DNA of 64,000 nucleotides, from NCBI RefSeq assembly GCF_902499135.1, contig NZ_CABVPR010000019.1:25594-89593 (forward strand), given 5' to 3'. This document shows positions 28,046 through 37,779 of this stretch, one piece after another. The notes below the pieces were generated by a model. That model was not told the DNA's origin. It made no database searches and was given only the letters and a program-made list of their open reading frames with translations. How positions within the stretch are numbered: position 1 is the first letter of the stretch; the number at the start of each line of letters is the position of its first letter. This stretch comes from Burkholderia dolosa. GTDB taxonomy: Bacteria > Pseudomonadota > Gammaproteobacteria > Burkholderiales > Burkholderiaceae. Made by a program: the position numbers and the translations under genes.

Positions 28046-28282
28046 ATGCGGAAACACCCATTACGCATGTTGATCGGTGCGGCACTCCTCGTTCTGCTTG
28101 TGCTCGTTTTCGCGTTCAACGCGATCAACCTGCAGGACGCGTACGGCGACGGACCGCCGTACTACGCACGCACGACCAACATGGACAAATGGACGAACCC
28201 GCTGCCGACGCTCGCAATCATCGACGGAGCGACGCTGGTCGCGATCGCCGCGTACTGCGTCTGGATACGTCGACGTCGATGA
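28046..28282 (+). CDS. Candidate membrane immunity protein for the Tlde1-like toxin
   Basis: 78 aa, starting one base after the toxin stop. Two membrane helices (LIGAALLVLLVLVFAFNAI and LAIIDGATLVAIAAYCVWI) flank a loop of about 35 aa containing DAYGDGPPYYARTTNMDKW. Basic residues at both ends (MRKHPLR, RRRR) put the loop in the periplasm, where a Tlde1 toxin would act. Assignment as immunity rests on position and topology only; I know no family for it. Confidence 0.55.
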   Translation: MRKHPLRMLIGAALLVLLVLVFAFNAINLQDAYGDGPPYYARTTNMDKWTNPLPTLAIIDGATLVAIAAYCVWIRRRR

Positions 28283-28444
28283 ATCCGCAATACGGAACCT
28301 GGCCGCGCGGCTATTTCGCCCGCACACGTGTCAGGCGTCGCCGTGACGATCAACGTTTAACGTAGCCGCAGCTTCCGATCGAACCGCTCAAAAGCGCGGG
28401 CCTTTCCATCCAGCGCGCGACCTCCATCACGCCGCCGCTCCCCA

Positions 28445-31246
28445 TCACCGCGCCCGTCCCTTCCATCTCCGCAGCAACAACGCATTCGTCACGACGCTGA
28501 CGCTCGAAAACGCCATCGCCGCGCCGGCGATCACCGGGTTCAGCCAGCCGAGCGCCGCGAGCGGCACGCCGATCAGGTTGTAGACGAACGCCCAGAACAG
28601 GTTCTGCTGGATCTTCCGGTACGTCCGTTTCGAGATGTCGATCGCGTCGGCGACGAGCGCCGGATCGCCGCGCATCAGCGTAATGCCGGCCGTATGCATC
28701 GCGACGTCGGTGCCGGTCGCCATCGCGATGCCGACGTCGGCGGCAGCGAGCGCGGGCGCGTCGTTGATCCCGTCGCCGACCATCGCGACGATCCCGCGAT
28801 GCGTGCGCTTGAGTTCCGCGACCACGCGCGCCTTGTCGTCGGGCAGCACCTGCGCGTGCACTTCGCCGATCCCGAGCGACGCGGCGACGGCCGCCGCACT
28901 GCCGCGGTTGTCGCCGGTCACGAGCACGCTCGCGACGCCGCGTGCGGTCAGCGCCGCGATCGCATCGTGCGCGCCGGCCTTCACGGTGTCGCCGAACGCA
29001 ATCAGCGCGAGCAGCGTGCGCGGCGCGTCGGCGCGCATCAGCCACGAGATCGTGTTGCCCGCGCGCTCGAGTTCCGCCGCGCGCGCGTCGAGCGCGGGCG
29101 GCACGACGATGCCCAGCTCGTCGCGCCATCGCGTGCTGCCGAGCGCGAGCCGCTGGCCGTCCACGCTGGCTTCGACGCCGCGTCCGGCCACCGCGCGCGC
29201 ATCGGTCGCGGCGATCGACGGAGCCGAGCCGCCGCGGGCCGCGACGTCCGCATCGTACGCGGCGACCACCGCGCGCGCGAGCGGGTGATCGCTTTGCCGC
29301 TGCACGGCGGCCGCGAGCGCGAGCGCACGATCGCGCGGCACGTCGACCGCTTCGAACGCCGTCACCGACGGTTTGCCTTCGGTCAGCGTGCCGGTCTTGT
29401 CGAACGCGATCACGGTCGCGCGCTGCGCGAGCTCGAGCGCCTGGGCGTCCTTGATCAGCACGCCGTGGCGCGCGGCCACGCCGGTGCCGGCCATGATCGC
29501 GGCCGGCGTCGCGAGGCCGAGCGCGCACGGACACGCGATGACGAGCACCGCGACCGCGTTGAGGATCGCCGTTTCGGTGCCGGCGCCGGCGATCAGCCAG
29601 CCGACCAGTGTCAGCGCCGCGATGCCGAGGATCGCCGGCACGAACACCTCGCTCACGCGATCGACGAGCCGCTGGATCGGCGCCTTCTCGGCCTGCGCGG
29701 ATTCGACAAGACGGATGATGCGCGCGAGCGTCGTCTCCGCGCCGATCGCCGTGGTTTCGACGACGAGCGCGCCTTCGCCGTTGATCGAACCGGCCGTCAC
29801 GGCATCGCCGTCGTCCTTCGGCACCGGCAGGCTTTCGCCGGTGATCAGCGACTCGTCGACGTGCGAGCGGCCCGACACGATCCTCCCGTCGACGGGCACG
29901 CGCTCGCCCGGGCGAACGGCGACCGTCGTGCCGACGCGCACCTGCGACAGCGGCACGTCGCGCTCGACGCCGTGTTCGACGACGCGCGCGCGGTCGGGAC
30001 GCAGCGCGTTCAGCGCGCGGATCGCGTCGGTGGTCTGGCGCTTCGCGCGCGCCTCGAGCCATTTGCCGAAGCGCACGAGCGTGACGATGACGGCCGACGC
30101 CTCGAAATACAGATGGCCGGGATGCGCGGGATCGCGCAGCAGCATCCACAGGCTCAGCCCGTACGCAGCGGACGTGCCGAGCGCGACGAGCAGATCCATG
30201 TTGCCGGTGCGCGCTTTCACCGCATGCCATGCGGCGCGATAAAAGCGCGCGCCGAAGCCGAACTGGACGATCGACGCGAGCGCGAACTGCAGCCAGCCGG
30301 GCAGCATCGCATCGATGCCGAACGGCGCGACGAGCATCGGCGCGACGAGCGGCGCGCTCAGCACGGCCGCGCCGATCACGAGATTGCGGTCGCGGAGCGC
30401 TTCGCGGCGCTTGCGCGCGTCGGCGTCCTGCGCGGGCGCGGCGGGCTGCGCATCGGCGGCGGCGCGTTCGGGTGCCGCGACGAGCGACGCGCGATAGCCG
30501 GCGGTCGTGACGGCGGCGACCAGCGCAGCCGGATCGAGCCGGCCGGCGCCATGCACCGACGCGCGCTCGGTCGCGAGATTGACCGACGCGTGCGCGACGC
30601 CCGGCACGGCGGCCAGCGCCTTTTCGACGCGGCCGACGCAGGACGCGCAGGTCATCCCGCCGATTTCGAGTTCGACGTCGGCGGCACCGGTCGACGGAGC
30701 GACGTTGCCCGATGGCGCTGCGGGCGCGGCGACCGGCGTCGCGCCGTAGCCGGCCTGCTTCACCGCGTCGACGAGCCGCGACGCGGAAACGTCCGGCGCG
30801 GCATCGACGGTGGCGCGCTCAGTCGCGAGATTGACCGATGCGCGCGTGACGCCCGGCACGTTCGCGAGCGCCTTCTCGACGCGCGACACACAGGACGCGC
30901 AGGTCATGCCGTCGATGTCGAGTTCGAGCGCGACGGCGGCCGGTGCCGGCGGCGCGGCCGCGCGATCCCGATGCGCTGGCGCAGCCGCTGCGGTCTGCGC
31001 GGCCGCTTCGTCGCGCACCGACGCGCGATAGCCGGCTTTGCCGAGCGCATCGGCGAGCTGCGCGGGTTCGACCGTTTCGTGCGCGGTGACGGTCGCCGCG
31101 TGCGTGCCGAGATCGACCGTCGCATCGACGACGCCCGGCACCGCGGCGAGCGCTCGCTGGACGCGGCCGGTGCAGCCGTCGCAATGCATGCCGTCGACGG
31201 CCAGTTCGATCCTGTGCAGCGTCGCGGACGCAAGTGGTTCAGTCAT
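28445..31246 (-). CDS. copA: Copper-translocating P1B-type ATPase with three HMA domains
   Basis: 933 aa inner-membrane Cu(I) exporter. Three N-terminal metal-binding domains carry [10 protein letters not shown] (residues about 15-25), [10 protein letters not shown] and [10 protein letters not shown]. The membrane domain has the CPCALG site (about 570); the cytoplasmic part has DKTGT phosphorylation (about 616), SDHPLA, and [10 protein letters not shown] (about 828). Most bacterial CopA have one or two HMA domains, so three is on the high side. A MerR-type promoter lies immediately upstream; no cueR is adjacent. Confidence 0.95.
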   Translation of the reverse strand: MTEPLASATLHRIELAVDGMHCDGCTGRVQRALAAVPGVVDATVDLGTHAATVTAHETVEPAQLADALGKAGYRASVRDEAAAQTAAAAPAHRDRAAAPPAPAAVALELDIDGMTCASCVSRVEKALANVPGVTRASVNLATERATVDAAPDVSASRLVDAVKQAGYGATPVAAPAAPSGNVAPSTGAADVELEIGGMTCASCVGRVEKALAAVPGVAHASVNLATERASVHGAGRLDPAALVAAVTTAGYRASLVAAPERAAADAQPAAPAQDADARKRREALRDRNLVIGAAVLSAPLVAPMLVAPFGIDAMLPGWLQFALASIVQFGFGARFYRAAWHAVKARTGNMDLLVALGTSAAYGLSLWMLLRDPAHPGHLYFEASAVIVTLVRFGKWLEARAKRQTTDAIRALNALRPDRARVVEHGVERDVPLSQVRVGTTVAVRPGERVPVDGRIVSGRSHVDESLITGESLPVPKDDGDAVTAGSINGEGALVVETTAIGAETTLARIIRLVESAQAEKAPIQRLVDRVSEVFVPAILGIAALTLVGWLIAGAGTETAILNAVAVLVIACPCALGLATPAAIMAGTGVAARHGVLIKDAQALELAQRATVIAFDKTGTLTEGKPSVTAFEAVDVPRDRALALAAAVQRQSDHPLARAVVAAYDADVAARGGSAPSIAATDARAVAGRGVEASVDGQRLALGSTRWRDELGIVVPPALDARAAELERAGNTISWLMRADAPRTLLALIAFGDTVKAGAHDAIAALTARGVASVLVTGDNRGSAAAVAASLGIGEVHAQVLPDDKARVVAELKRTHRGIVAMVGDGINDAPALAAADVGIAMATGTDVAMHTAGITLMRGDPALVADAIDISKRTYRKIQQNLFWAFVYNLIGVPLAALGWLNPVIAGAAMAFSSVSVVTNALLLRRWKGRAR

Positions 31247-31603
31247 GTCCGATTCCCCAAAGCGCGGCCGATGCCGCGAACGATTCCAGTATCAACATTG
31301 CCATCGTGGGAAGGTCAAGCGACGGCGGCGATGCGACATGAGCACGCGTCGATCTCGTCCGATCGGATAAGCCCCCAATTTTTCGGTGAGCGCCGGCGAA
31401 ATATTTCGGACGGGAACGTGGCCGGTATCGCTCAGCCCGTTATTCGGCATATTGGGGGATGCCCTTAGGCGCTATGATACCGGCCTGACGTCAGCGTCCG
31501 GGCTGGCCGAACGGCCGTCCGGGCGAGCTGAGGTGCGTCGTTTTCGCCGCTCGTGCGGCAAACGGTGCGTTGACTGAAAAGAACGATATTCGGCCAGTAA
31601 TCG
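31247..31603. other. Intergenic region between copA and DUF1254 gene
   Basis: About 360 bp. It contains the copA promoter at 31288-31318. The right half, leading to the DUF1254 lipoprotein start at 31604, has no gene I can support and no clear operator. Confidence 0.45.
31288..31318 (-). promoter_or_regulatory. CueR/MerR-type copA promoter
   Basis: On the minus strand TTGACC and GATACT are separated by a 19-bp spacer that holds the imperfect dyad CCTTCCCACGATGGCAATG. The overlong spacer is characteristic of MerR-family activated promoters, and this sequence closely resembles CueR targets upstream of copA genes. Confidence 0.8.
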
Positions 31604-33040
31604 ATGATTAAAAACCAGCGAGAATCAATTTTCCTGCGGCGCGCGTGTGCGTCGCTGGCCTTTGCGGCGTTGCTTGCGGGATGCGCGTCGCAGCCGGATG
31701 CGATCCAGCGGAAAACCGGCTGGATGCGCACCGAAGTGGCCGATTCCTATATCTATGCGTATCCGCTCGTGCTGATGGACGTCGCGAAGGACGCGGCCAC
31801 CGGCGGCGACGGCGCGCAGCCGGGCCAGGCGCCGCTGAACACGCTGCGCCATGCGCAGGCGCTGCCGCCGGTCGGCGCGGTGAATCCGCCGTGGCCGGGC
31901 GTCGATACGCTCGACTCGGCCGGCTGGCTCGACGTCCGCGCGGAGCCCGTGATCGTCACGCTGCCGGACACGCGCGGCCGCTACTGGGACGCGCGTGCGC
32001 TCGACATGTGGACGAACGTGCTGTGGTCGTCGTCGAGCGCGGCCGGACGCGGCGCGCGGGGCGGCGTCCGGTCGCAAACGATTGCCTTCGTCGCGAAGGA
32101 CTGGCAGGGCACGTTGCCGAAGGGCGCGGTGCGCGTCGACGTGCCGTCGAGCAACGCATGGCTCGAAGTGCGGCTGCAGACGAGCGGCGGCCGCGATCTG
32201 ACGAACGTGAAGAAGCTGCAGCGCGCGATCCGCGTGGTGCCGCTGTCCGTCTATACGGGCGCGGCGCGCGGTGCGTCGGTCGCGGTCCACGCGGGCAGCG
32301 CGCCGTCCGAAGCGGTCGGCGGCGGCACGCCGGCCGAGCAGGTCGCCGCGCTCGATCCGAAGGCGTTCTTCACGCGCTTCGCGCAGGCGCTGCAGGACAA
32401 TCCGCCGTCCGACGACGACGCGCACGCGCAGCAGTTGCTCGACGACATCGGCGTATCGGCGGGCTACCCGGTAGCGTGGACCGGCGATCGCCTGACCGCC
32501 GCGACGGCCGGCGTCGCGGAAGCGCGCGCACGGCTCGCGGAGCCGCCGCCGAATCTGCTGAGCGCGAACGGCTGGAGCTGGATCGGCGACACGGCCGGCA
32601 AATACGGGCAGGACTATGCGCTGCGCGCGTATGCGGCGTACACGCAGTTCGGCACCGCGACGCGCGACGACGAGACGCTCGCGGTCGTGCGCGTCGACAG
32701 CGACGGCCATCCGCTGAACGGCGCGAACCGCTACGTGCTGCATTTCGCGCCGGGCGCGCTGCCGCCGGTGCGCGCGTTCTGGACGCTGACGCCGTACACG
32801 ACCGGCGGCGCGCTGCCCGACGTCGGATCGGCGCGCCGCTCGCTCGGCGATCGCGACCGGCTGCGCCGCAATCATGACGGCTCGGTCGACATCGTCGTGT
32901 CGGCGTCGCCGGGCGGCGCGCACGCGGCGAACTGGCTGCCGGCGCCGCGCACCGATTTCGCGCTCGCGCTGCGCCTGTACGCACCGAAGCCGCAGGCGAC
33001 CGACGGCTCGTGGACGCCGCCTGCCGTGGTGCGCAAATGA
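31604..33040 (+). CDS. DUF1254 domain lipoprotein
   Basis: 478 aa. A lipoprotein signal (SLAFAALLAGCASQ) is followed by the DUF1254 region with VADSYIYAYPLVLMDVAKD and a C-terminal DUF1214 region (FWTLTPYTTGGALPD). Such paired DUF1254/DUF1214 proteins are common exported proteins of unknown activity. Anchored in the envelope. Downstream lies the DUF748 gene after 150 bp. Confidence 0.87.
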   Translation: MIKNQRESIFLRRACASLAFAALLAGCASQPDAIQRKTGWMRTEVADSYIYAYPLVLMDVAKDAATGGDGAQPGQAPLNTLRHAQALPPVGAVNPPWPGVDTLDSAGWLDVRAEPVIVTLPDTRGRYWDARALDMWTNVLWSSSSAAGRGARGGVRSQTIAFVAKDWQGTLPKGAVRVDVPSSNAWLEVRLQTSGGRDLTNVKKLQRAIRVVPLSVYTGAARGASVAVHAGSAPSEAVGGGTPAEQVAALDPKAFFTRFAQALQDNPPSDDDAHAQQLLDDIGVSAGYPVAWTGDRLTAATAGVAEARARLAEPPPNLLSANGWSWIGDTAGKYGQDYALRAYAAYTQFGTATRDDETLAVVRVDSDGHPLNGANRYVLHFAPGALPPVRAFWTLTPYTTGGALPDVGSARRSLGDRDRLRRNHDGSVDIVVSASPGGAHAANWLPAPRTDFALALRLYAPKPQATDGSWTPPAVVRK

Positions 33041-33191
33041 ACGCTGTGCCGCCGCCGTCGTCCGCTCGCCGGGCGCGGCCGCGGCACGCGAACGCCGTAC
33101 GGTCGATTCCTCAGCCTATACTTTCGGGATAGCGCGCGCGGGTGCGCCGGACGTCCGGCATGCCCCGCATCCCTTCCGAGGCATTCCAAGC

Positions 33192-36100
33192 ATGGCAAGC
33201 GCAGACAAAGCAACCTTATCTTCCTCCCTCCATGCCCTCGGCGGCGTTGCACGATCGCGGCGGACCCGGCGTATCGGCATCGGCATTCTGATCTTCATCG
33301 TGCTGTTCGGCCTGCTCGGATTCTTCGCGGCGCCGCCGCTCATCCGCCATGTCGCCGAGCAGCAGCTGAGCAGGCAACTCGACCGGCCGGCCAGCATTCA
33401 GCGCATCGCGCTGAACCCGTACACGCTGAATCTCGAAGCGGACGGCATTCACGTCGGCGAGCGCGGCGGCCAGGGCGACTTCATCGACATCGGCAAGCTC
33501 GTCGTGAGGCCGTCGTGGTCGTCGCTGTTCCGCGGTGCGCCGATCGTCGACGAAGTGCGCGTCGATGCGCCGCGCTTCCGGATCGTTCGCTACGACGCGC
33601 AGCGCTTCAACTTCACCGACCTGATCGAGAAATTCTCGACGCCGTCGAAGCCGGACGACAAGCCGGCGCATTTCTCGGTGTCGAACATCCAGATCAACGA
33701 CGGCCGGATCGATTTCGACGACCGGCTGCTGAACGAAAAGCACGTGGTCGACAACTGGATGCTCGGCATTCCGTACGTCGCGACGCTGCCGTCGAAGACC
33801 GACATCTTCGTCGAGCCGAAGCTGCGTGCGCGCTTCGACGGCAGCCCGATCGCGATCGACGGGAAGACGAAGCCGTTCGCGCAGTCGCGCGAATCCGAGA
33901 TCGCGCTGCAGTTCGACCGGCTCGACGTGCCGAAGCTGATCTCGTATGCGCCGGCGAAGCTGCCGGTCGTCGTGACGAGCGGCCTGCTCAGCAGCAACCT
34001 CACGCTGAAGTTCGTGATGAGCGGCGATACGCCGACGCTGCGCGTGTCGGGCACCGTCGATCTGAACGACGCGAAGGTGACGGGCCTCGCGTCCGAGCCG
34101 CTGTTCGCCGCGCGCGGCGTGCACGTCGCGGCGGCCGGCCTCGAGCCGCTGCGCAACGTGCTGCACTTCGACGAGATCCGGCTCGACCGGCCGGTCGTCG
34201 ATCTGTCGCGCGACAAGCAGGGCGTGCTGAACGTCGAGAAGCTCGCCGCCGCTCCGACGGACGCGTCCGGCAAGCGCGCCGCGTCGGCGGCGGCTGCCGC
34301 GTCCGGTGCATCGACCGCATCGACCGCATCGACCGCATCGACCGCATCGACCGCATCGGCGAGTGCCGCCGACGCCGCGAGCGGCGCGAAGGCCGCGGCC
34401 GCAGCGAAGACGCCGCCGCTCGACCTGACGATCCGCCACTTCGCGATCGACGGCGGCACGATCAACATCGACGACCGGATGCCGGCGCCGCCGACCGCGA
34501 TGTCGCTGACGAAGCTCGCCGCGACGCTCGACGGCTTCACGCTGCAGGGCAACGCGCCGGCGAAGTACACGCTGTCGACGTCGCTGTCGCGCGGCGGCGA
34601 CGTGAAGGCCGAAGGCACGTTCAGCGTCGCCGCGAAGCGCGCCGACACGAAGCTGAACGTCGACGCGCTCGCGCTGCCTGCGCTCCAGCCGTATCTCGGC
34701 GACGCGACGCGCGCGCGCGTGCTCGACGGCACGCTCGGCGCGACGGTCGACGCGAAGGTCGATTGGGGCAAGACGCCGCTCGACGCGCAGGTCGCGGACA
34801 GCACGATCAGCGTGAAATCGCTGAAGCTCGCGGCGCCGGACGCGAAGGCGCCGGCGATCGCGCTGGCGGATGCGACCGCGAAGATCGCGAAGGTCGACGT
34901 TGCCGCGCGCGTCGCGGAGATCGCGAGCGTCGACGCGAACGGGCTCGCGCTCGACGTGAAGCGCCTGAAGGACGGCCGGATCGACGTGGCGTCGCTTGCC
35001 GAGCCCGCGAGGCCGGCCGCGCCGCAGCGCGCGGCCGCGCGCAAGGCCGAGGCCGCCGCGCCCGCGTGGCGTTACCGGATCGATGCGCTGAACGTGAAGG
35101 GCTCGTCCGCGAACTTCACCGATCTGTCGACGCCGCGCGCGGTGAGGCTCGCGATCAAGCCGCTCGATCTGTCGGTGCAGAAGCTCGGCGACGACATGAC
35201 GAAGCCGTTGCCCGTGCAACTGAAGGCGACGCTGAACGGCAAGGGCTCGCTGAACGTGTCGGGCGACGTGACCGCGCAGCCGCTGAAGCTCGGGCTGAAG
35301 ATCGACGGCAATCGCGTCGACGCGGCCGCGTTCGAGCCGTACTTCGGCAGCGCGCTGAACGCGACGATCGCGAGCGCGCTGCTCAACGCGCGAGGCAACC
35401 TGACGTTCGAGCAGGCGAAAAGCGCGATGCGCGCGACGTACCGCGGCGACGTCGCGGTCGTCGACGTGCGGATGCTCGACAAGGCGACGTCCGATCCGTT
35501 CGCGGGCTGGCGCTCGCTCGCGCTGTCGAACCTGAGGGTGAACTACGACGACAGGGGCACCGACGTCGACGCCGCGCGCGTGACGTTCTCGAATTTCTAC
35601 GGTCGCGTGCTGCTCGACGCGAAGGGGCGGCTGAACCTGAACGACGTGATCGCGAAGGAGTCGGGCCCCGCGCAGTCGCTCACGCGCGACGCGAGCAAGG
35701 GCGAACCGGTGCCGCTGTCGCCCGGCGCCACGCCGACGGCTGCCGCGCAAGCCGCGTCGAGCGCGGCTGCGCGCGAGGCAGCGGTGCCGGGCACCGCATC
35801 GACGGTGGTCGTGAAGGCTGCGCCGCCGCGGCAGAGTCCGGTGCGCATGCATGTCGGCGAGCTCGTGCTTCAGAACGGCCGCGTGACGTACACCGACAAC
35901 TTCATCAAGCCGAACTACACGGCGAACCTCGTCGCGATCAAGGGGACGGTCGGCGCGTTCGGCACCGATTCGACGAAGTCCGCGCCGGTCGACGTCGGCG
36001 CGAGCCTCGCGGGCAACGGACCGATTTCGATCAAGGGCACGGTGAACCCGCTGATCGACAAGCCGGCGCTCGATCTCACGGCGACCGCGCACGGGATCGA

Positions 36101-37028
36101 GCTGACCAACCTGACGCCGTATTCGGCGAAGTACGCCGGTTATCCGATCACGAAGGGCAAGCTGAACGTCGACCTGCATTACCAGCTCGCGAACGACCAG
36201 CTGTCGGCGAACAATCACATCTTCATCGATCAGCTGACGTTCGGCGATCACATCGAGAACGACACCGCGACGAAGCTGCCGGTGAAGCTCGCGATCTCGC
36301 TGCTGAAGAACACGCGCGGCGAGATCGACGTGAACGTGCCGGTGTCGGGCTCGTTGTCGAATCCGGAGTTCAGCGTCGGCGGGCTGATCTGGCGTGCGCT
36401 GCTGAACCTGATCGCGAAGGCCGTCACGTCGCCGTTCTCGCTGCTCGCGCATGCGTTCGGCGGTGGCGGCGAGGATCTCGGCTACGTCGAATTCGCGCCG
36501 GGCTCGGCACAGCTCGGCGACGCGCAGCAGAAGAAGCTCGACACCGTCGTGAAGATGCTGACCGAGAAGCCGTCGATCCGCGTCGACCTGATCGGCCGCG
36601 TCGATCCGGCGAAGGACATGCCGGGGCTGCGCGACGCGTACGTCGATCGGCTGGTTCGTCAGCAGAAGCTGAAGGACGTGATCGGGCAGGGCGAGAGCGT
36701 CGATCCGACGTCGGTGAAGGTCGATGCCGCCGAGTACGGCAAGTATCTGACGCGCGCGTACAAGGCCGCCGACTTCAAGAAGCCGCGCAACCTGTTCGGC
36801 TTTCAGAAGACGCTGCCCGACGACGACATGAAGAAGGCGCTCGCCGATCACGCGCCGGCCGACGACAACGCGCTGCGCGCGCTCGCGCAGCAGCGTGCGC
36901 AGGCCGTGCGCCAGTACCTCGACGGCAAGATCGATTCGAGCCGCATCTACATCGTCGCGCCGAAGCTCGATGCGAAGGGCATCGACGACAAGGGCGCGAC
37001 CACGCGCGTCGATTTCGGGCTGAAATAA
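33192..37028 (+). CDS. Giant DUF748 / AsmA-like envelope protein
   Basis: 1278 aa from ATG 33192. An N-terminal membrane helix (GILIFIVLFGLLGFFAAPPL, residues about 34-53) anchors a very long periplasmic repeat-beta region with AsmA-like features (LNPYTLNLEADGIHVGE, LTLKFVMSGDTPTLRVSG). The C-terminal quarter has YVEFAPGSAQLGDAQQKKLD, resembling an OmpA-like strand. DUF748 proteins belong to the AsmA-like group, whose members have been tied to lipid or envelope transport. An Ala-Ser-Thr linker is encoded by a 9-bp repeat at 34308-34352. Confidence 0.87.
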   Translation: MASADKATLSSSLHALGGVARSRRTRRIGIGILIFIVLFGLLGFFAAPPLIRHVAEQQLSRQLDRPASIQRIALNPYTLNLEADGIHVGERGGQGDFIDIGKLVVRPSWSSLFRGAPIVDEVRVDAPRFRIVRYDAQRFNFTDLIEKFSTPSKPDDKPAHFSVSNIQINDGRIDFDDRLLNEKHVVDNWMLGIPYVATLPSKTDIFVEPKLRARFDGSPIAIDGKTKPFAQSRESEIALQFDRLDVPKLISYAPAKLPVVVTSGLLSSNLTLKFVMSGDTPTLRVSGTVDLNDAKVTGLASEPLFAARGVHVAAAGLEPLRNVLHFDEIRLDRPVVDLSRDKQGVLNVEKLAAAPTDASGKRAASAAAAASGASTASTASTASTASTASASAADAASGAKAAAAAKTPPLDLTIRHFAIDGGTINIDDRMPAPPTAMSLTKLAATLDGFTLQGNAPAKYTLSTSLSRGGDVKAEGTFSVAAKRADTKLNVDALALPALQPYLGDATRARVLDGTLGATVDAKVDWGKTPLDAQVADSTISVKSLKLAAPDAKAPAIALADATAKIAKVDVAARVAEIASVDANGLALDVKRLKDGRIDVASLAEPARPAAPQRAAARKAEAAAPAWRYRIDALNVKGSSANFTDLSTPRAVRLAIKPLDLSVQKLGDDMTKPLPVQLKATLNGKGSLNVSGDVTAQPLKLGLKIDGNRVDAAAFEPYFGSALNATIASALLNARGNLTFEQAKSAMRATYRGDVAVVDVRMLDKATSDPFAGWRSLALSNLRVNYDDRGTDVDAARVTFSNFYGRVLLDAKGRLNLNDVIAKESGPAQSLTRDASKGEPVPLSPGATPTAAAQAASSAAAREAAVPGTASTVVVKAAPPRQSPVRMHVGELVLQNGRVTYTDNFIKPNYTANLVAIKGTVGAFGTDSTKSAPVDVGASLAGNGPISIKGTVNPLIDKPALDLTATAHGIELTNLTPYSAKYAGYPITKGKLNVDLHYQLANDQLSANNHIFIDQLTFGDHIENDTATKLPVKLAISLLKNTRGEIDVNVPVSGSLSNPEFSVGGLIWRALLNLIAKAVTSPFSLLAHAFGGGGEDLGYVEFAPGSAQLGDAQQKKLDTVVKMLTEKPSIRVDLIGRVDPAKDMPGLRDAYVDRLVRQQKLKDVIGQGESVDPTSVKVDAAEYGKYLTRAYKAADFKKPRNLFGFQKTLPDDDMKKALADHAPADDNALRALAQQRAQAVRQYLDGKIDSSRIYIVAPKLDAKGIDDKGATTRVDFGLK
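34308..34352 (+). repeat. (GCATCGACC)x5 tandem repeat inside DUF748 gene
   Basis: Five perfect 9-bp units followed by a partial one, encoding Ala-Ser-Thr repeats in a linker. In-frame unit length means length changes are tolerated. Confidence 0.92.
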
Positions 37029-37041
37029 GCCGCCGCTCGCT

Positions 37042-37081
37042 GCCGCCGCTGCGCGTTCGTTCGCGCGCGGCGGCGTTTTTT
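37042..37081 (+). terminator. Intrinsic terminator after DUF748 gene
   Basis: GCCGCCGCTGCGCG and CGCGCGCGGCGGC form a long GC-rich stem followed by six T. It ends the DUF748 transcript just before the convergent small gene at 37081. Confidence 0.72.
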
Positions 37082-37302
37082 CAGCGCGCGGCGATCGCCG
37101 GTTCGCGCTTGTCGAGTTCCTTTCTCGCGGCGAGCGGCAGGCGCGGATCGTCCCACTGCGCGAGCCACTCGACTTCCTTCGCGGTGAACACCTGTCCGTA
37201 ATTGCGCAATGCGTACTGCAGCGCGTCGACGACGTGATGACGAATGATCTCGGGGGTGCGTGCGTCGTCCAGCACGAACCGGAAGGCTTCCAGGGTCGAC
37301 AT
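37081..37302 (-). CDS. Small hypothetical protein (73 aa)
   Basis: The start at 37302 opens MSTLEAFRFVLDDA. It is soluble and helical, with HHVVDALQYALRNYG and FTAKEVEWLAQW. The frame extends upstream, but that extension reads like non-coding DNA. No family recognised; the protein has typical codon use and is convergent with the DUF748 gene. Confidence 0.55.
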   Translation of the reverse strand: MSTLEAFRFVLDDARTPEIIRHHVVDALQYALRNYGQVFTAKEVEWLAQWDDPRLPLAARKELDKREPAIAAR

Positions 37303-37552
37303 TCTCGTGCTCCGGGTCAGGGGAAACCCTTTATCACACGCCAATAGTCGCGCGCCAACTGCGAAAAAAATCCGCCGGCGCATGCTGGACGTGCCGCCGT
37401 CGGTGCGCCGCTTTACGATCGATTGCGTTTGATAGAGAACCGAAAGCCGCCGCTCGTCGGACCGCGGCACGATTCATAGGGTCATGAAGCGCATGTGAGC
37501 CGTGCCGCGGGCGGCACGTGGCATCGTTCGGCGTGAGCTGCGGTCATTCACA

Positions 37553-37594
37553 GGAAAGGCCGGACGGCCGTCTCGCATCGAGCGGCCGCCCGGC
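37553..37594 (-). terminator. Terminator of the cio operon
   Basis: On the minus strand GCCGGGCGGCCG pairs with CGGCCGTCCGGC around a 12-base loop (one G-T pair), followed by CTTTCCTG. It lies just after the DUF2474 gene. Confidence 0.6.
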
Positions 37595-37599
37595 GCACT

Positions 37600-37779
37600 T
37601 CATTTCACCGCGAACAGCGTCAGATTCATGAAGATCTTGAACGCGTAGCCGAGCGTGACGGCGCCAATCACGCCGCCGGCCCACAACACGACGAACCACA
37701 TCCAGCCGCGCATCCGCGGCCGCGGCGCGCCGGGCCGGCGCTCGGCGGGATCAGTGGTGGTAGTAATGCTGGTCTTCAT
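37600..37779 (-). CDS. DUF2474 small membrane subunit of the cio operon
   Basis: 59 aa. The start at 37779 lies within the last 29 bp of cydB-like gene in another frame, suggesting translational coupling. A basic Pro-rich N-terminus precedes one membrane helix (WMWFVVLWAGGVIGAVTLGY). DUF2474 genes recur at the end of cyanide-insensitive oxidase operons and are thought to be small accessory subunits analogous to CydX. Confidence 0.78.
   Translation of the reverse strand: MKTSITTTTDPAERRPGAPRPRMRGWMWFVVLWAGGVIGAVTLGYAFKIFMNLTLFAVK

Noticed and set aside
31375-31440. Further copy of the GGTGAG-N6-CGGGA motif near TTTTTCGGTGAGC
   Set aside because: GGTGAG is present but CGGGA is not at the fixed distance.
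33216-36851. Minus-strand open frame of about 1200 codons opposite the DUF748 gene
   Set aside because: Arg/Val/Asp-rich shadow without any recognisable domain; high GC removes stop codons on the opposite strand.
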